From: Maratus speciosus
Lineage: Eukaryota; Arthropoda; Arachnida; Araneae; Salticidae
Assembly (NCBI GenBank): GCA_963932465.1
Contig: CAWVRF010001061.1
Span: 1 to 64,000 of the forward strand
DNA: 64,000 nt
Direction of reading: 5' to 3'
In this document: piece after piece, positions 1 through 12,169 of the stretch
How positions within the stretch are numbered: position 1 is the first letter of the stretch
Layout: each line of letters starts with the position of its first letter
The notes under the pieces: model-generated
Seen by the model: the letters and a program-made list of their open reading frames with translations, nothing else
Database searches by the model: none
What the model was told of the DNA's origin: nothing
Program-made: the position numbers and the translations under genes

Positions 1-544
1 TGAGGGCTTTTGACATAGTAAAGCAGTTCGTCAGGAGTTGAAGCACCAACTATAAAGCGGCTGCATTATTAATAGAAATGCAAAGTTTACAGTTCAGTGT
101 CGGTTTTGGAGAAACGAATATTTACAATAAAATTTCAATAAAATTTAGGAAACTGCTGAAATGTCTTTCTATAAATGATTTACACGCCAAGGCGATTCCG
201 GTGATTTCTTTTGAGTACTCTACATGTGTAAAAAATTTTTTTAATAAAGCTTTTATGATAAAATAACTTCATGTCTACTTTTTTTCTGTACCTGTATTTT
301 TTACTCTGTTACATTTCCGCGAATTTATGTCAAGGGTGCAGTAATACATACAAAACTTCAGTTTTCGATATAAAAGGCAAATTTTCATGATATATTTTTA
401 AAAATGGTTCGAGTGGATCATTAGTTGAGTTGTACATTTTACTGAGTTCTGCGTTTCGTTGTCCGGTCCCGAGCAAAACGTATAACTGGACTTCCACTGT
501 ATTTAATATTCTGGGAGATTTTGCCCTTTTCTGCATTTTCATAT
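1..544. other. Unassigned AT-rich sequence
   Basis: I see no exon, transposase or clear repeat here. The first bases loosely resemble the mariner end found at 56310, but no partner end is visible, so I do not call an element. The short open frames look like chance. Confidence 0.4.
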
Positions 545-546
545 TA

Positions 547-1450
547 GGGTAGGGAGTACACAGTGAGACAGCAGCCATTTTGACATATAGTTATAACTTT
601 TTCTCTTAGCTGGAACACACATTGAACCACCTCATCTTATGCAACACGTGGATGTAGCTTCGGCACTTCGGTTACTCGTCCAACAAAATAGTAAGTAATT
701 ATTTATTTTACAGGATTAAAGTTACATAAGCGTCCACTTTAAGTCTATTTCTTTCATTATAGCATATATTTACTTAACCAAACTTAGTTATATCTAATGA
801 TAGACTATGTCGACAAAACGACACAAGCATTCAAAGCTGTGAAATTGATGAGAAACAGATATGGCATCCATTTTGTTACAACGTAATGAAAGTACACAGT
901 GAGACACACAATTGTGGTACACAGTGAGACGTGCCTCATTGTGTATCTACTATGCTGTTCTGGTGTAAAAAAAAGTTATTTATTAGTAAAAGAAGTTTTT
1001 CTCTTTCTCTGTCTCTCTGTGTGTAGGGGGGGGGGGGGGGTGCGATGGCTAGTGAAATCTGCTAAACGTAAGAGGCTGAAAATTTGCATGAAGGTATCTC
1101 AATGTCTGCCATTGTTCACTCGAGGCTCATATTTTTAAAAATTTTTAAATCTATAAATATTAATTAGAAGTTATAAACTGCAGAAAATTATTGATAGAGT
1201 GTAAAAATGTATGATTTATTATACATTGTCTCACTGTGTTCCACTTGTGGTACACAGTGAGACAATTTTCGATACTCCGTTATTCTGCTTCTGTGCTTTT
1301 ATAAATAACTCTTTTAAATCCATTTATACATTAATGTGTAGCGTATTTGTGTAGCTTAAAGATGCAGCAGAATTTTTTTTCAAAAGAATAAAAATCGTTG
1401 CCATTCGTTAAGTAATAATAATTTTCGTCTCACTGTGTACTACCCTCCCC
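547..1450. mobile_element. 904-bp MITE with GGGNAGGG...TACACAGTGAGAC ends
   Basis: The two ends are inverted copies of about 23 bp: GGGTAGGGAGTACACAGTG on the left, and GGGGAGGGTAGTACACAGTG when the right end is read in reverse. Both ends abut TA (545-546 and 1451-1452), the duplication expected for a Tc1/mariner-superfamily insertion. The core block TACACAGTGAGAC recurs inside near 891, 916 and 1248, and in the opposite orientation near 1227, so the subterminal regions hold several copies of the terminal motif. There is no transposase. Inference: a non-autonomous pogo- or mariner-type element whose repeated motif is a transposase-binding site. Confidence 0.65.
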
Positions 1451-1452
1451 TA

Positions 1453-2930
1453 ATGTTTGTAAAACCCAAAATATATTAAATTTAATTTCGCATTTTAATG
1501 TTAAATTATTTTTTGTGTCCCTTCATCCTACAAAATTCTTACAATATAAATTACTCTAAAAAATATTTTTGTCTAGAGACAACATAAACTACTTAAGTTA
1601 TATAATTTTAAAGTTTCAGAAAACGTTAATTCTGTATGTGTGGTTCATTATGTAAAACAATACGTAAAATTCAAACAAAATGTAGCAAAAAAATTTTATA
1701 TATCGGAAACCGATTCAAAAGTTTCATGACAAATTTTTAAATTATGAGCGTTATTATGGACATCCTCGAATACATGTGAATAACTGGGGTTAATTATATC
1801 GACCAACGTTCCGTATTCAAGGTGAAGTATTTGCGAAATAAAATTTGACAGTCAGATTTTAATATACTAGATGCATTATTTTCTCGCCTGTTCGTTATTT
1901 TAGCATTTCTATCATCCACGTTGATACGTTAAGTGTGATTAACTTTAATACTTTAAGCGCATTTCGAAAATTCTAAATTAAGTTACTTGAAATATCTTAA
2001 CCCATTCGCGGTTAAGCTATGTGCATCTTTTTGGTTCGGAAATGGTTTCACAGGGATATCCTTTGTGTGTTTATAAATGGTTAAAGATTTAGCTTTCAAA
2101 ACGTTTAGCAATGAATCTGCGAAAACTGCTTTCCCCCTTCAGTATTTCCTAGCAAACAATAACCTACTGAAAGCCTTTGTGTGTACTTCTAAAGGGTAGA
2201 CCTTCCCACATTCATGATTGATTACCACCCCTACCCCTGAACTAATCGCTTTTCAAAGAACGAATTCTGCTAAAGAGGTTGAAATAAGCAAAGGAAATAT
2301 TTTTCTGAGATGATTTTTAACAATGATTTTATCAAACAATAAATTCTAAACTATAACTTCCTTTTTATAAATGAGTTATAATCCAAGGTAAGGTGTTGAT
2401 ATTTTAACTTAAGTAATTATTAACTATATCATCACTATAAATATAAATTAATTAAAGTAAAAGATGCAGTTAAATACAGATTTATTTTTATTCGATTTAT
2501 TTTTATTATTAAATCAAACCTACAAGTAATAATTAGTTATGCAAGATGTCTTAAATTGAGAACTTTCTAAAGACAATAATTTTAAAGAGAAAAAAATATA
2601 ATTATTAAAAAGTAAGGAGCACGATTCCAATGCTGTTTTATCGATACCGAAGTAGAATGTAACAAAATTAGTTTTTAAATATTGTAATCTTCAGATCTAA
2701 AAACTTATAAGTTAAAATGAGAAACATTAATTACTTGAAATCCAATGTACTTAATTTCAAATATGAATTCATTTGTTTAATTAAATCAAACCTGTAAAAG
2801 ACAGATCTTTAAACTAGGTGAGATGCCGTAGACTTTCTAAAGAAATTCACATTAAAAAAATCCATCGAAAAGTTGGTTATTTTTTTACGTAACCAACAAA
2901 AGAATTAACGTAAAGAATACTATTTTGCTG
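1453..2930. other. Unassigned AT-rich sequence
   Basis: No coding segment or bounded element is recognised. Short A/T blocks recur around 2400-2900 without a clear unit. Confidence 0.4.
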
Positions 2931-2932
2931 AG

Positions 2933-3650
2933 GGGCCGTTCAAGTATTACGTAAGCATATTTTTAGTCATTTTGTACCCCTCCCTCCCCCTTGTAAGGAA
3001 AAATAAGCAAATACTAGACCCCCCCCCCCCATTTGCTTACGTAAGATTTTATGACATTCTAACATCGACATTATTTGCCATAAAAAATTACAGTTAGCGA
3101 TAAATTGCATCATTAATCTAGCAAATTTGCATAAACAGACACATAGGGGTTGTGGTATTGTAGGTTAAAAAAAAAAAAATCGGTTTAATATATTGTTACT
3201 TATGGCATTAAAGAATTCATAGAATACAAAATAGTTTTTATATATTATTATTTATCGCATTGACCAAAAACAAAAACAAAATTTTAAGAAATACAACCGG
3301 CCCTAACTTATTTAGGCACATAACTAAAAAATTTTAACAAGAATCATAGGAATATTTAAGTGCTTGGCGTTCACATTTCTAGTCTGGTGTCCAAGATCTT
3401 TGAATCCATGTTTCTGCATTCTCTATTATCAAGTTTTCAATGTAGTGGTGGGCTGTAATGATCCTCGTTTCCAGTCCTTGTTTACTCCATATCTTTTTTC
3501 TCAAGTCGTTCAACATCCACAGAACGCTCATCTAAACCATGCTCTTTTGCTATTTGTTGTTAAACTATAGTTGCTTCGTTGTCTAATGCTTACGTAAGAA
3601 TTTTCGTGACCCCCCCTTCTCCCCCTTGTCAGCAAAAATAAGCAGACAAT
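2933..3650. repeat. Interspersed repeat fragment with TTACGTAAG motifs
   Basis: A block beginning GGGGCCGTTCAAGTATTACG (2933) is followed by a C-rich stretch and an inverted copy of the TTACGTAAG motif near 3037. A related direct block sits at about 3588-3650, with GCTTACGTAAGAATTTTCG, a C-rich run and AAAATAAGCA. The arrangement suggests two partial copies of one interspersed element. Ends and superfamily cannot be fixed from this window. Confidence 0.4.
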
Positions 3651-3654
3651 AGAA

Positions 3655-6600
3655 TAATGGTAAATTCATTTTTAAAAATTATTATATCTTATAAAATAGA
3701 AATTTTTTCTTTAAATGTAATTTGTAAAATAATTTTAGAACAAATGATGATTATTTATTTATATTATTTTACAGTAATTTTTTTCATTCTTTTCTTCTTT
3801 TTTTTTTCTTTTTTTCTTTTCAAACGATTTATTTTGTAACTTCGGGGTAATATACCTCTTCAAGGATACCAATCTGAGAGCCAGCTTAACGTCTTATTTT
3901 ATGTGAAGCACAGTATTATTTTTGGACCCCTTTTCATTTAGTAGATATTTTCTAAATTTCACCATACATGAAAGGCTCATCAGTGATACTATTATTATTC
4001 CCAGGGGTTCACAGACGAGTTGACATATATTTCATTAAACAGTTTTTATATGTTTCCTGTATGTACTACAGATAATTTTAGCACATGTAGTTGTGTGCTC
4101 AGCTGACCAGGTCTTTTGCGATAGATTATACATTTTTATATCTTTAGCAAATGAAGCAGAATCGGGAAAGTTCCATTAATTGATTTAAACATTGCGAAAA
4201 TATTCTTAAATTTGTTTCTTGAGGGGGGGGGGGGAGCAGTCAGCGGCTAGATGTATACAGGGCCATCGCTAGTACTTTTTATTGGTGGGGTAGAAGATCT
4301 TAATTTGCCAAGTCAAATTTCAGTATTTGCCAACTAGTTTTATAATTTCGCCAAGTTACCACAATTACAAAATGGGATATAGTTCTTATTTGTAAAAAGT
4401 TTAATAATATTCAAAATTAGATTTGTAACTTTTGCCAAGTCTATCGGAAATAGAAAGTGTTTTATAGTTTTTATTAAAGTTTTAAACAAATTTGCTAACT
4501 GAGTTTGTGTGTAACAGCTTTCGCGAGATTTTTTTTTTTTGGGGGGGGGGGAGTATATCCCTACACCCACTCTAGCGAGGGCCCTGAATGTATGGAATAT
4601 ACTTCGTCCTGCATTTTACTGGAGTAAAATTTTGAAAATTGAATTCATAAATTAAAATTTAAATTCAATTCAATTAGAATTGATATAAAATTCAATTAGA
4701 AAATGCCTGTTTTAAAATCTCATTTTCCTCCATCATATCAAGAAAATATATACATATAATTCCAAACCGATCGGGTGCCGAGATTAGAACACACACACAC
4801 ACTTTGTTGCACTTATGCATGTGCTAGAAGCACGGCCGGGGGAGGGATACATATTTAAGTCTCTGTTCAATGATGTACAGGTATTTCTGTAAAAAAAAAA
4901 AAAAAAAAAAAAGAGCCGCACGATTATTTGTAGGCTATACTTCAGTGTTTAAATTATAACTCAATATATTCTTACACGTTTGTATAAATATAAATTATGA
5001 ATTTAGAAAGAAGTCGCCATTAAAAGCTATTTCTATAATTCAGTATTTTCGACATATATATTATTAAATTTTGATTTGTTAAAAATGGATGAATTTGTTA
5101 AATCATGGATCAAATGTTATAATGCGCCACTTTGACGAATTTAGATAAAAATGTCAACGGTCAAAAAGTCAATGGTAAAAAGGCATAAGAAAAAATAGCA
5201 GTAATATTTATAAACGAGTGCAATAGAAATTATTTAAAAGATAAATGCGTTAAGATCGAAATAACTTTTCAAAACCCCATTTCGTCAGTCTTGCTGCTGT
5301 TTTCAAAGTAGTAGCACGCGTTCTCTGCGCCTGATGAAGAAAGACTAGTTCGTTCGAAGAGCTTTGCGCATTTATTAAAATATTTATGGTGTTTTAAGAA
5401 ATAGTTTTTATCTTATCATTGGACACCAACGTATTTAATTATTTAATAAATACATTACTCCATTGTTTTAAGTAAAGCATGTGCTAAGTACGCGTATCTG
5501 TAGCCATAACAATGAAAGTAATAAGTACATATCATTATACTAAAGCATACAAATAAATAGGTATTGTGTATTGAAAATGTATTCGCACACTGGACATGTC
5601 CACTATTTGTTAGGCAGTCCCTGAAAGTTAAGACTTGGGGGCGGGAGGAGGGGGGGGGGGCTTTGGTTTTCAGAAGAATATACAAACTATAGATTCTTTC
5701 AAATCGCTAATGTATAAGGACAGCAACTTACATGTATTTATAGAAATTTTGACCAATAGTTGCTTGAGGGGAATGAGAAAGTGATACAGGAAATTAACAT
5801 AAACAAAATTTTACATACAAATCTTTTGAAGAAGTTGAAAAAAAAATAATTTTTTTTGAAAATTGAAATTTTTGCATTATTTACAAAGTACGGGGTGAGA
5901 TGGGGGGGGGGAGGGGTAGAGTTAAGGCGGTTAACAGAAAATAAGCGTCGTTTTTTAAGATCTGGAGAAGAAAACATATTTTAAGCAGCACACAGTCAGT
6001 GCTCGAAATGTACCGGAGCAAAACGGAATGATATTTCGATTAGTGAAATTATGATAAATATTATTCTGGTTCATGATTGATATTCCCGTTCCAGTTAAAG
6101 TTCATCCGAAAAAAAAAAAATGGATAGAACGTGCAGCGATAGACTTAACATAGCTATGATAAACCACCAACCATACCACGGCTATGAAGCTTTTGAGATA
6201 GTTCCTCACCAAATGAGCGACTCATGACGCAAATGAGTATTACATTTTAGTGACTAAATGAATGTGATAGGCCACACATCCAAGCTTTCCAAAATCATCT
6301 ATTAATGAAACGAAGATGTAAGCAGGTAGTATTTATGCCGTACCGCAGACCAGTAGCGTAGTAATTAAAATAATAGAGCGGGGGGGGGGGGGCTCAAATA
6401 GTTTTTAACTCAGCATGATCAAAATAACTGCGAAACTGAGAAAATCAATTAATGGTACAACATCTCATTAATAAGTAATTATGTAGATGTAGATTAATAA
6501 TTTTATTTAATTGATTATTTAATTTCATTCATAATTAAAAATGTGTTTGAATATTTCAATGTAAACATTATGGAATAAATTAAATTTTACAATTTTGTGA

Positions 6601-6725
6601 AATATGACAGTAGAGTTCGAAAGTATATTTCATTATTGAAGAAACAAAATGCACTTACAAATTTTGGCATTATAACACAAGGTAGTGCGCTTCGCTGACA
6701 CCGCGCTCAAAATGGTTTCGGCATT
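3655..6725. other. Unassigned sequence with many homopolymer runs
   Basis: No gene or complete element is recognised. The stretch holds poly-G runs (near 4224, 4541, 5652 and 5901), an A run near 4891-4912 and a short CA repeat near 4790. Open frames here are short and cross the homopolymers. Confidence 0.4.
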
Positions 6726-6727
6726 TA

Positions 6728-7470
6728 CCGTATATACTCGTGTATAAGTCGACACCCCCCCCCCCCCCAATTCTTAATAAAAATTTTGAAAAAAAATTGA
6801 ATTTTCGTGTATAAGTCGAACCACATTTTTTGTAGTATGTTCAAAATGATTTGTAATCGAAGATAAAAAGAATTAATAAATTTTTATTAAATTATGTAAG
6901 CTTTTTTACGATTCTAATCATAGTTCTTTTTTATAATTCAACCTTTTAAAACTGTATAATTGTGTAAACCGAAAGAAGCTTAAACTGTTTTGAAACGTAT
7001 TGACATCAATTCAATGATACTTAAAAAGAAAAAAATCATTCAAGCCTTATTTACAAGGGTAAACAACTTCTTAGACTGCTAAAATATAGTATTTCTTTGT
7101 ACTGTAGGTCTTTCAGGAAGATATCTAGAAGCATTCTGAAGTTGAATTTTTTTTAAAAAAAGGGGATTAAAATGTTGAAAGGAATGCACCTGTATTGAAG
7201 GGAATTAATTCTGTTTCAAGAGAAAATGGGTGCAGAACAATTACTGGGATATTATTGTTGAGCTTTTTCTGTCAAACACAGGAAAATGACCATGCCCGCT
7301 TTTATCTCTCATGTGATCACTTAAAAAACTTGACAATTCGCCAATATTATATTATTATTATTCGCCAATTATTATTATTATTTTTTTTACTATCTCGTGT
7401 ATAAGTCGACCCCCCATTTTCAACTCCCACATTTTGTTTAAAATTGTTCGACTTATACGAGTATATATGG
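6728..7470. mobile_element. 743-bp MITE with ATATACTCGTGTATAAGTCGA ends
   Basis: The left end CCGTATATACTCGTGTATAA matches the reverse of the right end CCATATATACTCGTATAAG, apart from one substitution and a 2-base gap. TA flanks both ends (6726-6727 and 7471-7472). Extra copies of the TGTATAAGTCGA block occur just inside both ends, near 6808 and 7398. No transposase is present. It is a non-autonomous DNA transposon; the superfamily is inferred only from the TA duplication. Confidence 0.65.
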
Positions 7471-7483
7471 TACTTGTATTTCT

Positions 7484-7720
7484 CCGTGATTCTTTCACTT
7501 AATTTGCGTTTTTTCTCGCGATTAATTGACGGTATTCGCATTTTTTTTCGATCCTTTGACAAAATTTGCGTTTTTTCAATCATCTTACGAAATTCGCGTT
7601 TTTTCGCGATCATTTGATGAAGTCTGTGTGTTTTCGCAATTCTTTAACGAAATTTCTCGTTTTTTTTCGGTATCCTTTGACGAAATTGGGGATTTTTTTC
7701 TTGAAACGATTGCCAAGATT
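7484..7720. repeat. Minisatellite, period about 33-37 bp
   Basis: About seven diverged units share the pattern TTTGACGAAATTTGCGTTTTTTCGCGAT. The open frames reading through it on both strands are products of the repeat, because their peptides repeat the same phenylalanine-rich pattern. I do not regard them as genes. Confidence 0.6.
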
Positions 7721-8224
7721 TTTTTTCTGCCGCCATTTGTCGAAAATTTTCGTATTATATGTCTAAATTTTCCGGCTGATGACCGATTTTTGAAAATTTT
7801 CGGAACCGAATGCCTTAAATTGTCGGAATTTTCGGAACAAAATCACTCCTGACTTGACCTTAAATGAAGGGGGGGGGGGGGGGGCTTGAGCCCCCTCCCT
7901 TTTCCTCGCCACTGCCGGAGACAATATATAGCTTATTGCGTTATCTGTAACTTTTTTTATTACTGTTTAGAATCTTGAATGCATTTTTAAAATTGCTTTA
8001 GGAATAAAATTGTCTATACTTTCAAAAAAAAAAAAAAAAAAAAAAAGTCAACAATAATTTTGAAATAGTGTTCCGTTTCGTGAAATTTCCCGGTCCTGCA
8101 TGCAGCAAAAATAATAATGTTTTTCCAAAGATGCTTTAATATAAAATTTGGAATCTAAAATCTATTTGTTAGAATGGTTCGGGGAAAGAAAAATGTGGAT
8201 GCTCAGCACATCAATGGGAAATTT

Positions 8225-8690
8225 CCAGATAAAATTAAGGGGCAATTTGTAAACATAAAAGCATGACACTTGCAGGCATGACCATGTAAATAATTTAAAA
8301 TCAAATAGATTTTTATTTTTTCCATTTTTCAAGAAATTAATTACATTTTAAGTTATAAATAGTCGTTTTCCTATGACCTGTTTGGGCTGTCGAGTACAAA
8401 AATCGATTCTAACCGCCTATTTGAGTTTTTTTTTTCTAAAAATTATTTTTCGAAATATAGAAAAAAAAATGTTTGATTTTATTCTTTCTGAATAAGAGCA
8501 CCTGCCAATTTAATGTGTTTACGAACAGACATGAATCCAGGAATATGTCAGAAAATAGTCACTTTGGATTCCAACATGATTAAAAGATTGAGAAGTGCTA
8601 TTTCTGTCTGGGCAAGTGTGTTATTTGCCCAAACAATCATAGTTTAGGGTCCCAAACTTAGAAGTAGTTGCAATTTTAATAGGTATAATT
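8225..8690. repeat. Interspersed repeat, copy 1 of 2
   Basis: This block resembles 14470-14745. Shared landmarks are TTTCTGAATAAGAGCACCTG, CCAATTT(A/C)ATGTGTTTA, a block ending ATGTCAGAAAA or GTGTCAGAAAA, and a final CCCAAACTTAGAAG or CTCAAACTCTAAAAG. Both copies are in the same orientation. No ends or coding remains are visible. Confidence 0.55.
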
Positions 8691-8708
8691 TTTTTTTTTT
8701 ACTTTATT

Positions 8709-9450
8709 AGGTGCGTTCGTAATTATATAAATGCGTAGCACCTATAGTCGTCGTTCAGTCCGTCTGTCTGTCCGTCCGCATATAACAGAGCAAAAACTAC
8801 CCGACCGAATGATCTGAAATTTTTAATATATAATTGCTGCAAAATTTTGTCGAGCCATTTCCAATCTTATGAAAATCGGATGTATAGTTTAATTACAGGA
8901 CAGTCAAAAGTTTTTCTTTACATTACGGCCAATGGGAAAAATTATTGCAAGTGAATTTTAATGATGTTACAGACTTCCGAATGGTCTGAAATTTTTAATA
9001 TATAATTGCTGCAAAGTTTTGTCGAACCATTTCCAATTTTATGAAAATCGGATGTATAGTTTAATTACAGGGACACCCAAAAGTTTTCCGTTACATTATG
9101 GCCAATGGGAAAAAATTATTGCAAATGCATTTTAATGATTTTACAGCCTTCCGAATGGTCTGAAATTTTAAATATATAATTGCTGCAAAATTTTGTCGAG
9201 CCATTTCAAATTTTATGAAATCGAATGTATAGTTTAATTACAGGGACAGTCAAAAGTTTTCCGTTACATTACGGGGAATGGGGAAAAAATTATTGTAAGT
9301 GCATTTTAATGATGTTACAGACTATGCACTTATGAAGCGCAAAAAAATATACATTCAGTACAATGTGGGGTGCAAAAAATAATTATAAAACTAGTTATAG
9401 TACGAACGCACCTCATTTGCCACGTTTGACGAGCAATTTCCAACTTGTTC
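8709..9450 (+). mobile_element. R1 element, copy 1 (right end truncated)
   Basis: It starts with AGGTGCGTTCGTAATTATAT, then a block with TCTGTCTGTCCGTCCG. Three tandem units of about 190 bp follow, each reading roughly CCGAATGGTCTGAAATTT, then CGGATGTATAGTTTAATTAC, then CATTTTAATGATGTTACAG. An inner inverted copy of the end motif (TACGAACGCACCT) is at 9401-9413. The sequence then runs through TTGCC...CAATTTCCAACTTGTT and stops, lacking the outermost 21-bp TIR present in copy 2. No coding capacity. Confidence 0.7.
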
Positions 9451-9484
9451 AAAAATATATTGAATAATATATCTTTAAAAAATT

Positions 9485-10356
9485 CATAATCTTAAAAAAA
9501 ATCGTGCATAAGTGTCATTACAGTTTTTGTTGACAAATTAAGTGATTCATATTTTTCATTTAACTTTGTACCTTTTCCGGTGTATATTATCGAGTTCCAA
9601 ATGTATCCACATTTTGGCTTCACATAACTGGTACATTTTTATTCCGAAACGTGCGCGTTTCGTCGGGATATACTGTTTCCAGCCCAGCATACCTTTATAT
9701 TTGAGCAAGGACTCGTCAATTGAAATCTCCTCTTCTGGAAAATACACATGTTTGAATTTGTTTATAAGCATGTTATGCACATTGTATATTTTTCTTAGTT
9801 TTGGATTTGGGTGCGTAGTAATGTCAAATGTTTCGTTATTCTCAAAATGAAGATACTTCATAATTAGAGAATACTGCTGTTGGCTCATAACTTTGCCGAA
9901 GAATGGTGTGGTAATAATTGGTCTCTTTGACCAAAACCATCTTTCCTTTGGTTTTTGCACCAATCCTTGTAATAGGAGGAGCCCAATAAATTGGCTCATA
10001 TCTTCTTTTGTAATATCTTGCCATTTCAAAGATCGAGATGAAGGCGTTAATCGTGTAGTTTCAATATGGTTATTGGCATATCGGTTCGTCTCTTTCACAA
10101 TATAATCCATAATATTTTCATCAAAAAATAATCGAAAGTATTCCAGGGGATCCTCTGCATCGCTGATGTTGACTTTTATTCCAGGTTTTCCGGCAAAAGG
10201 AAATTTTGGGTGAGGTACTACTTTAGTCGTTGTGTCAAGCTCACACCAGTCTCTTATATCATCAATATCATCCTCACCCTCAGACTCCGATGAAGAGGAT
10301 AAAAATTCTTCATCCGAAGAGTCAATCAAACTTTCTTCTTCTGAATCAGAATGCAT
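9485..10356 (-). pseudogene. piggyBac-type transposase, truncated and frameshifted
   Basis: This is the N-terminal half of a DDE_Tnp_1_7 (piggyBac-like) cut-and-paste transposase. I take the start as the ATG at 10356, because it opens the acidic N-terminus MHSDSEEESLIDSSDEE typical of the family. The frame runs 267 residues to 9556. It includes DPLEYFRLFFDE, the helical region with FIGLLLLQGL, WSKRPIITTPFFGKVMS, and the first catalytic aspartate in EISIDESLL, followed by PTKRARFGIKMYQLCEAK. Just after this the continuation (CGYIWNSIIYTGKGTK, then LSTKTVMTLM) lies in another frame, so there is a frameshift near 9610. The sequence ends abruptly near 9485, without the second and third acidic residues. 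Family members are usually 500-600 residues. It sits between R1 copies 1 and 2. Confidence 0.85.
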
Positions 10357-10410
10357 TTTATTGCGATACCACGATATTATTTTTTTTTCTTTAATTAAGA
10401 TCAAGACCTT

Positions 10411-11190
10411 TTTTTCGATGTTATAGCTGGAAACAATTTTGTGCGTTCATAAACCGTGTAAAAACTGAACTATTTGTGAAACTAATACACACTCGTATTT
10501 TTTTTCCTCGATACAGTGCAATAGCTAATCTGAAAAAAGTAATTCTCAGAAGATACCTCCCTTATTTATTTTGTCATGGGTGAGACCAAAGCGGTTCCAG
10601 GAGCGGTCCTATATAACCGCTTTGGGTGAGACCTCCTGAGAGTTTATTGCTTTGCGGTAGAATCCCTTTCGAGAAACGGGGAAGGGGGGCGGGGAGTGTA
10701 GGACACCCGCACTGTCAGTTCTAAATCTCAGTAAATCCAACAAAGTGTCACTCTGTTTTAATCCCCATCCCTACTTTTATTTTTTGCGGATGGTTTTTTG
10801 GTCAGATGCAGGTGAACTTTTTTTCAACATTATAGCTGGAAACAATTTTGGCGTTCATAAAACCTGTAAAAACTGAACTATTTGTGAAACTAATACTGAC
10901 TCTTTTTTTTTCTCAATACAGTGCAATAGCTAATTTGAAAAAAGGTATTCTTAGAAGATCTCTTTCGTGTTTACCTCACTTATTTATTTTGTCACGAGTG
11001 GGACCTCCTGAGAAGTTTATTGCTTTGCGGTAGAATTCCTTTCAAAACACGGGGGAGGGGGGGGGGGCGTGTAGGACACCAGCACTGTCAGTTCTAAATC
11101 TCAGTAAATTTAACAAAGTGTCACTCTGTTTTAACCGCCACCCACACTTTTGTTTTTTACAGATGGTTTTTTGGTCAGATGCAGGTGATT
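10411..11190. repeat. Tandem duplication, period about 407 bp, two copies
   Basis: Copy 1 (about 10411-10816) and copy 2 (about 10818-11190) are direct adjacent copies. Shared landmarks are TATAGCTGGAAACAATTTTG, TGTGAAACTAATAC, CAGTGCAATAGCTAAT, TTATTGCTTTGCGGTAGAAT, a G-rich run, CACTGTCAGTTCTAAATCTC and GGTCAGATGCAGGTGA. Copy 1 carries an extra 46 bp at 10588-10633, listed separately. No coding content is apparent; the block lies directly upstream of the piggyBac relic. Confidence 0.8.
10588..10623. mobile_element. 36-bp micro-insertion with 9-bp TIRs and 10-bp target duplication
   Basis: The insert begins AAAGCGGTT and ends AACCGCTTT, a perfect 9-bp inverted repeat. It is flanked on both sides by GGGTGAGACC (10578-10587 and 10624-10633). 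The sister copy of the tandem duplication (near 10998-11007) has one GGGACC-type site and no insert, which gives the empty site. The structure is that of a very small DNA transposon with a 10-bp duplication, but a slippage origin cannot be excluded. Confidence 0.55.
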
Positions 11191-11234
11191 TCATGAATGA
11201 ATTTCTGAATACTACTAAAAGAGCTACGTGGTAC

Positions 11235-11325
11235 ACGACATTTCGGGTCCAGAGACATTTCGCTCCCGAGACATTTTGTCCACAGCCATTTCAGTCCTTA
11301 GCCATTTCGGTGCCCACCACCTTAT
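11235..11325. repeat. Short degenerate tandem repeat with (A/G)(A/C)CATTT core
   Basis: Units near 20 bp recur: GACATTTCGGGTCC, GACATTTCGCTCCC, GACATTTTGTCCAC, GCCATTTCAGTCC and GCCATTTCGGTGCCC. It is a small minisatellite; the frames through it are not genes. Confidence 0.55.
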
Positions 11326-11392
11326 AACTCAGACTCTAATGGTCGTGAGTCCACCAAACGCTGTAATTTTAACACTATCTGAGCCCTTTTTC

Positions 11393-12161
11393 GGTGCGTT
11401 CGTAATTATATAAACAAGTTGGAAATTGCTCGCCAAACGTGGCAAATGTGGTGCGTTCGTACTATAACTAGTTTTAATAATTATTTTTTGCATCCCATAT
11501 TGTACTGAATGTGTATTTATTTGCAATTCATAAGTGCATAGTCTGTAACATCATTAAAATGCACTTGCAATAATTTTTTTCCATTCCCCTTAATGTAACG
11601 GAAAACTTTTGACTGTCCCTGTAATTAAGCTATACATCCGATTTTCATGAAATTTGAAATGGCTCGACAAAATTTTGCAGCAATTATATATTTAAAATTT
11701 CAACCCATTCGGAAAGCTGTAAGATCATTAAAATGCACTTGCAATAATTTTTCCCATTGGCTTTAATGTAAAGAAAAACTTTTGACTGTCCCTGTAATTA
11801 AACTATACATCCGATTTTCATAAAATTTGAAATGGCTCGACAAAATGTCGCAATAATTATATGTTTAAAATTTGAGACCATTCGGAAAGCTTTTACATCA
11901 TTAAAATGCACGTGCAATAATTTTTCCCATTGGCCGTAATGTAAAGAAAAACTTTTGACTGTCCCTGTAATTTAACTATACATCCGATTTTCATAAAATT
12001 TGAAATGGCTCGACAAAATTTTACAACAATCATATATTTAAAATTTCAGACCATTCGGTTGGGTAGTTTTTGCTCTATTATATGCGGACGGACGGACGGA
12101 CAGACAGACGGACTGAACGACGACTATAGGTGCTACGTATTTATATAATTACGAACGCACC
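11393..12161 (-). mobile_element. R1 element, copy 2 (complete ends)
   Basis: Both outer ends carry the same 21-bp TIR, GGTGCGTTCGTAATTATAT plus AA (11393-11413, and inverted at 12141-12161). A second inner copy of the end motif lies near 11450-11462. The centre holds three tandem units of about 190 bp with TTTGACTGTCCCTGTAATTA and CATCCGATTTTCAT. The left-hand block with GACGGACGGACAGACAG lies near 12087. It is in the opposite orientation to copies 1 and 3. No protein is encoded and no clear target duplication is seen. Confidence 0.75.
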
Positions 12162-12169
12162 TAATAACG

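Noticed and set aside
547..1450. CACAGTG motifs as recombination signal sequences or a second Transib element
   Set aside because: The termini are GGG(T/G)AGGG with TA flanks, not CACAGTG with a 5-bp duplication, and no nonamer or RAG1-like coding is present.
1999..2025. TTAACCCATTCGCGG as the partner of the piggyBac end at 21554
   Set aside because: Similarity stops after about 14 bases, no 44-bp units follow and no transposase lies between.
7526..7852. Overlapping plus-strand open frames of 66-108 residues
   Set aside because: They read through the 33-37-bp minisatellite and give repetitive Phe-rich peptides without a domain.
9893..10426. Plus-strand frames at 9893-10105 and 10232-10426
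   Set aside because: They are antisense shadows of the piggyBac transposase.
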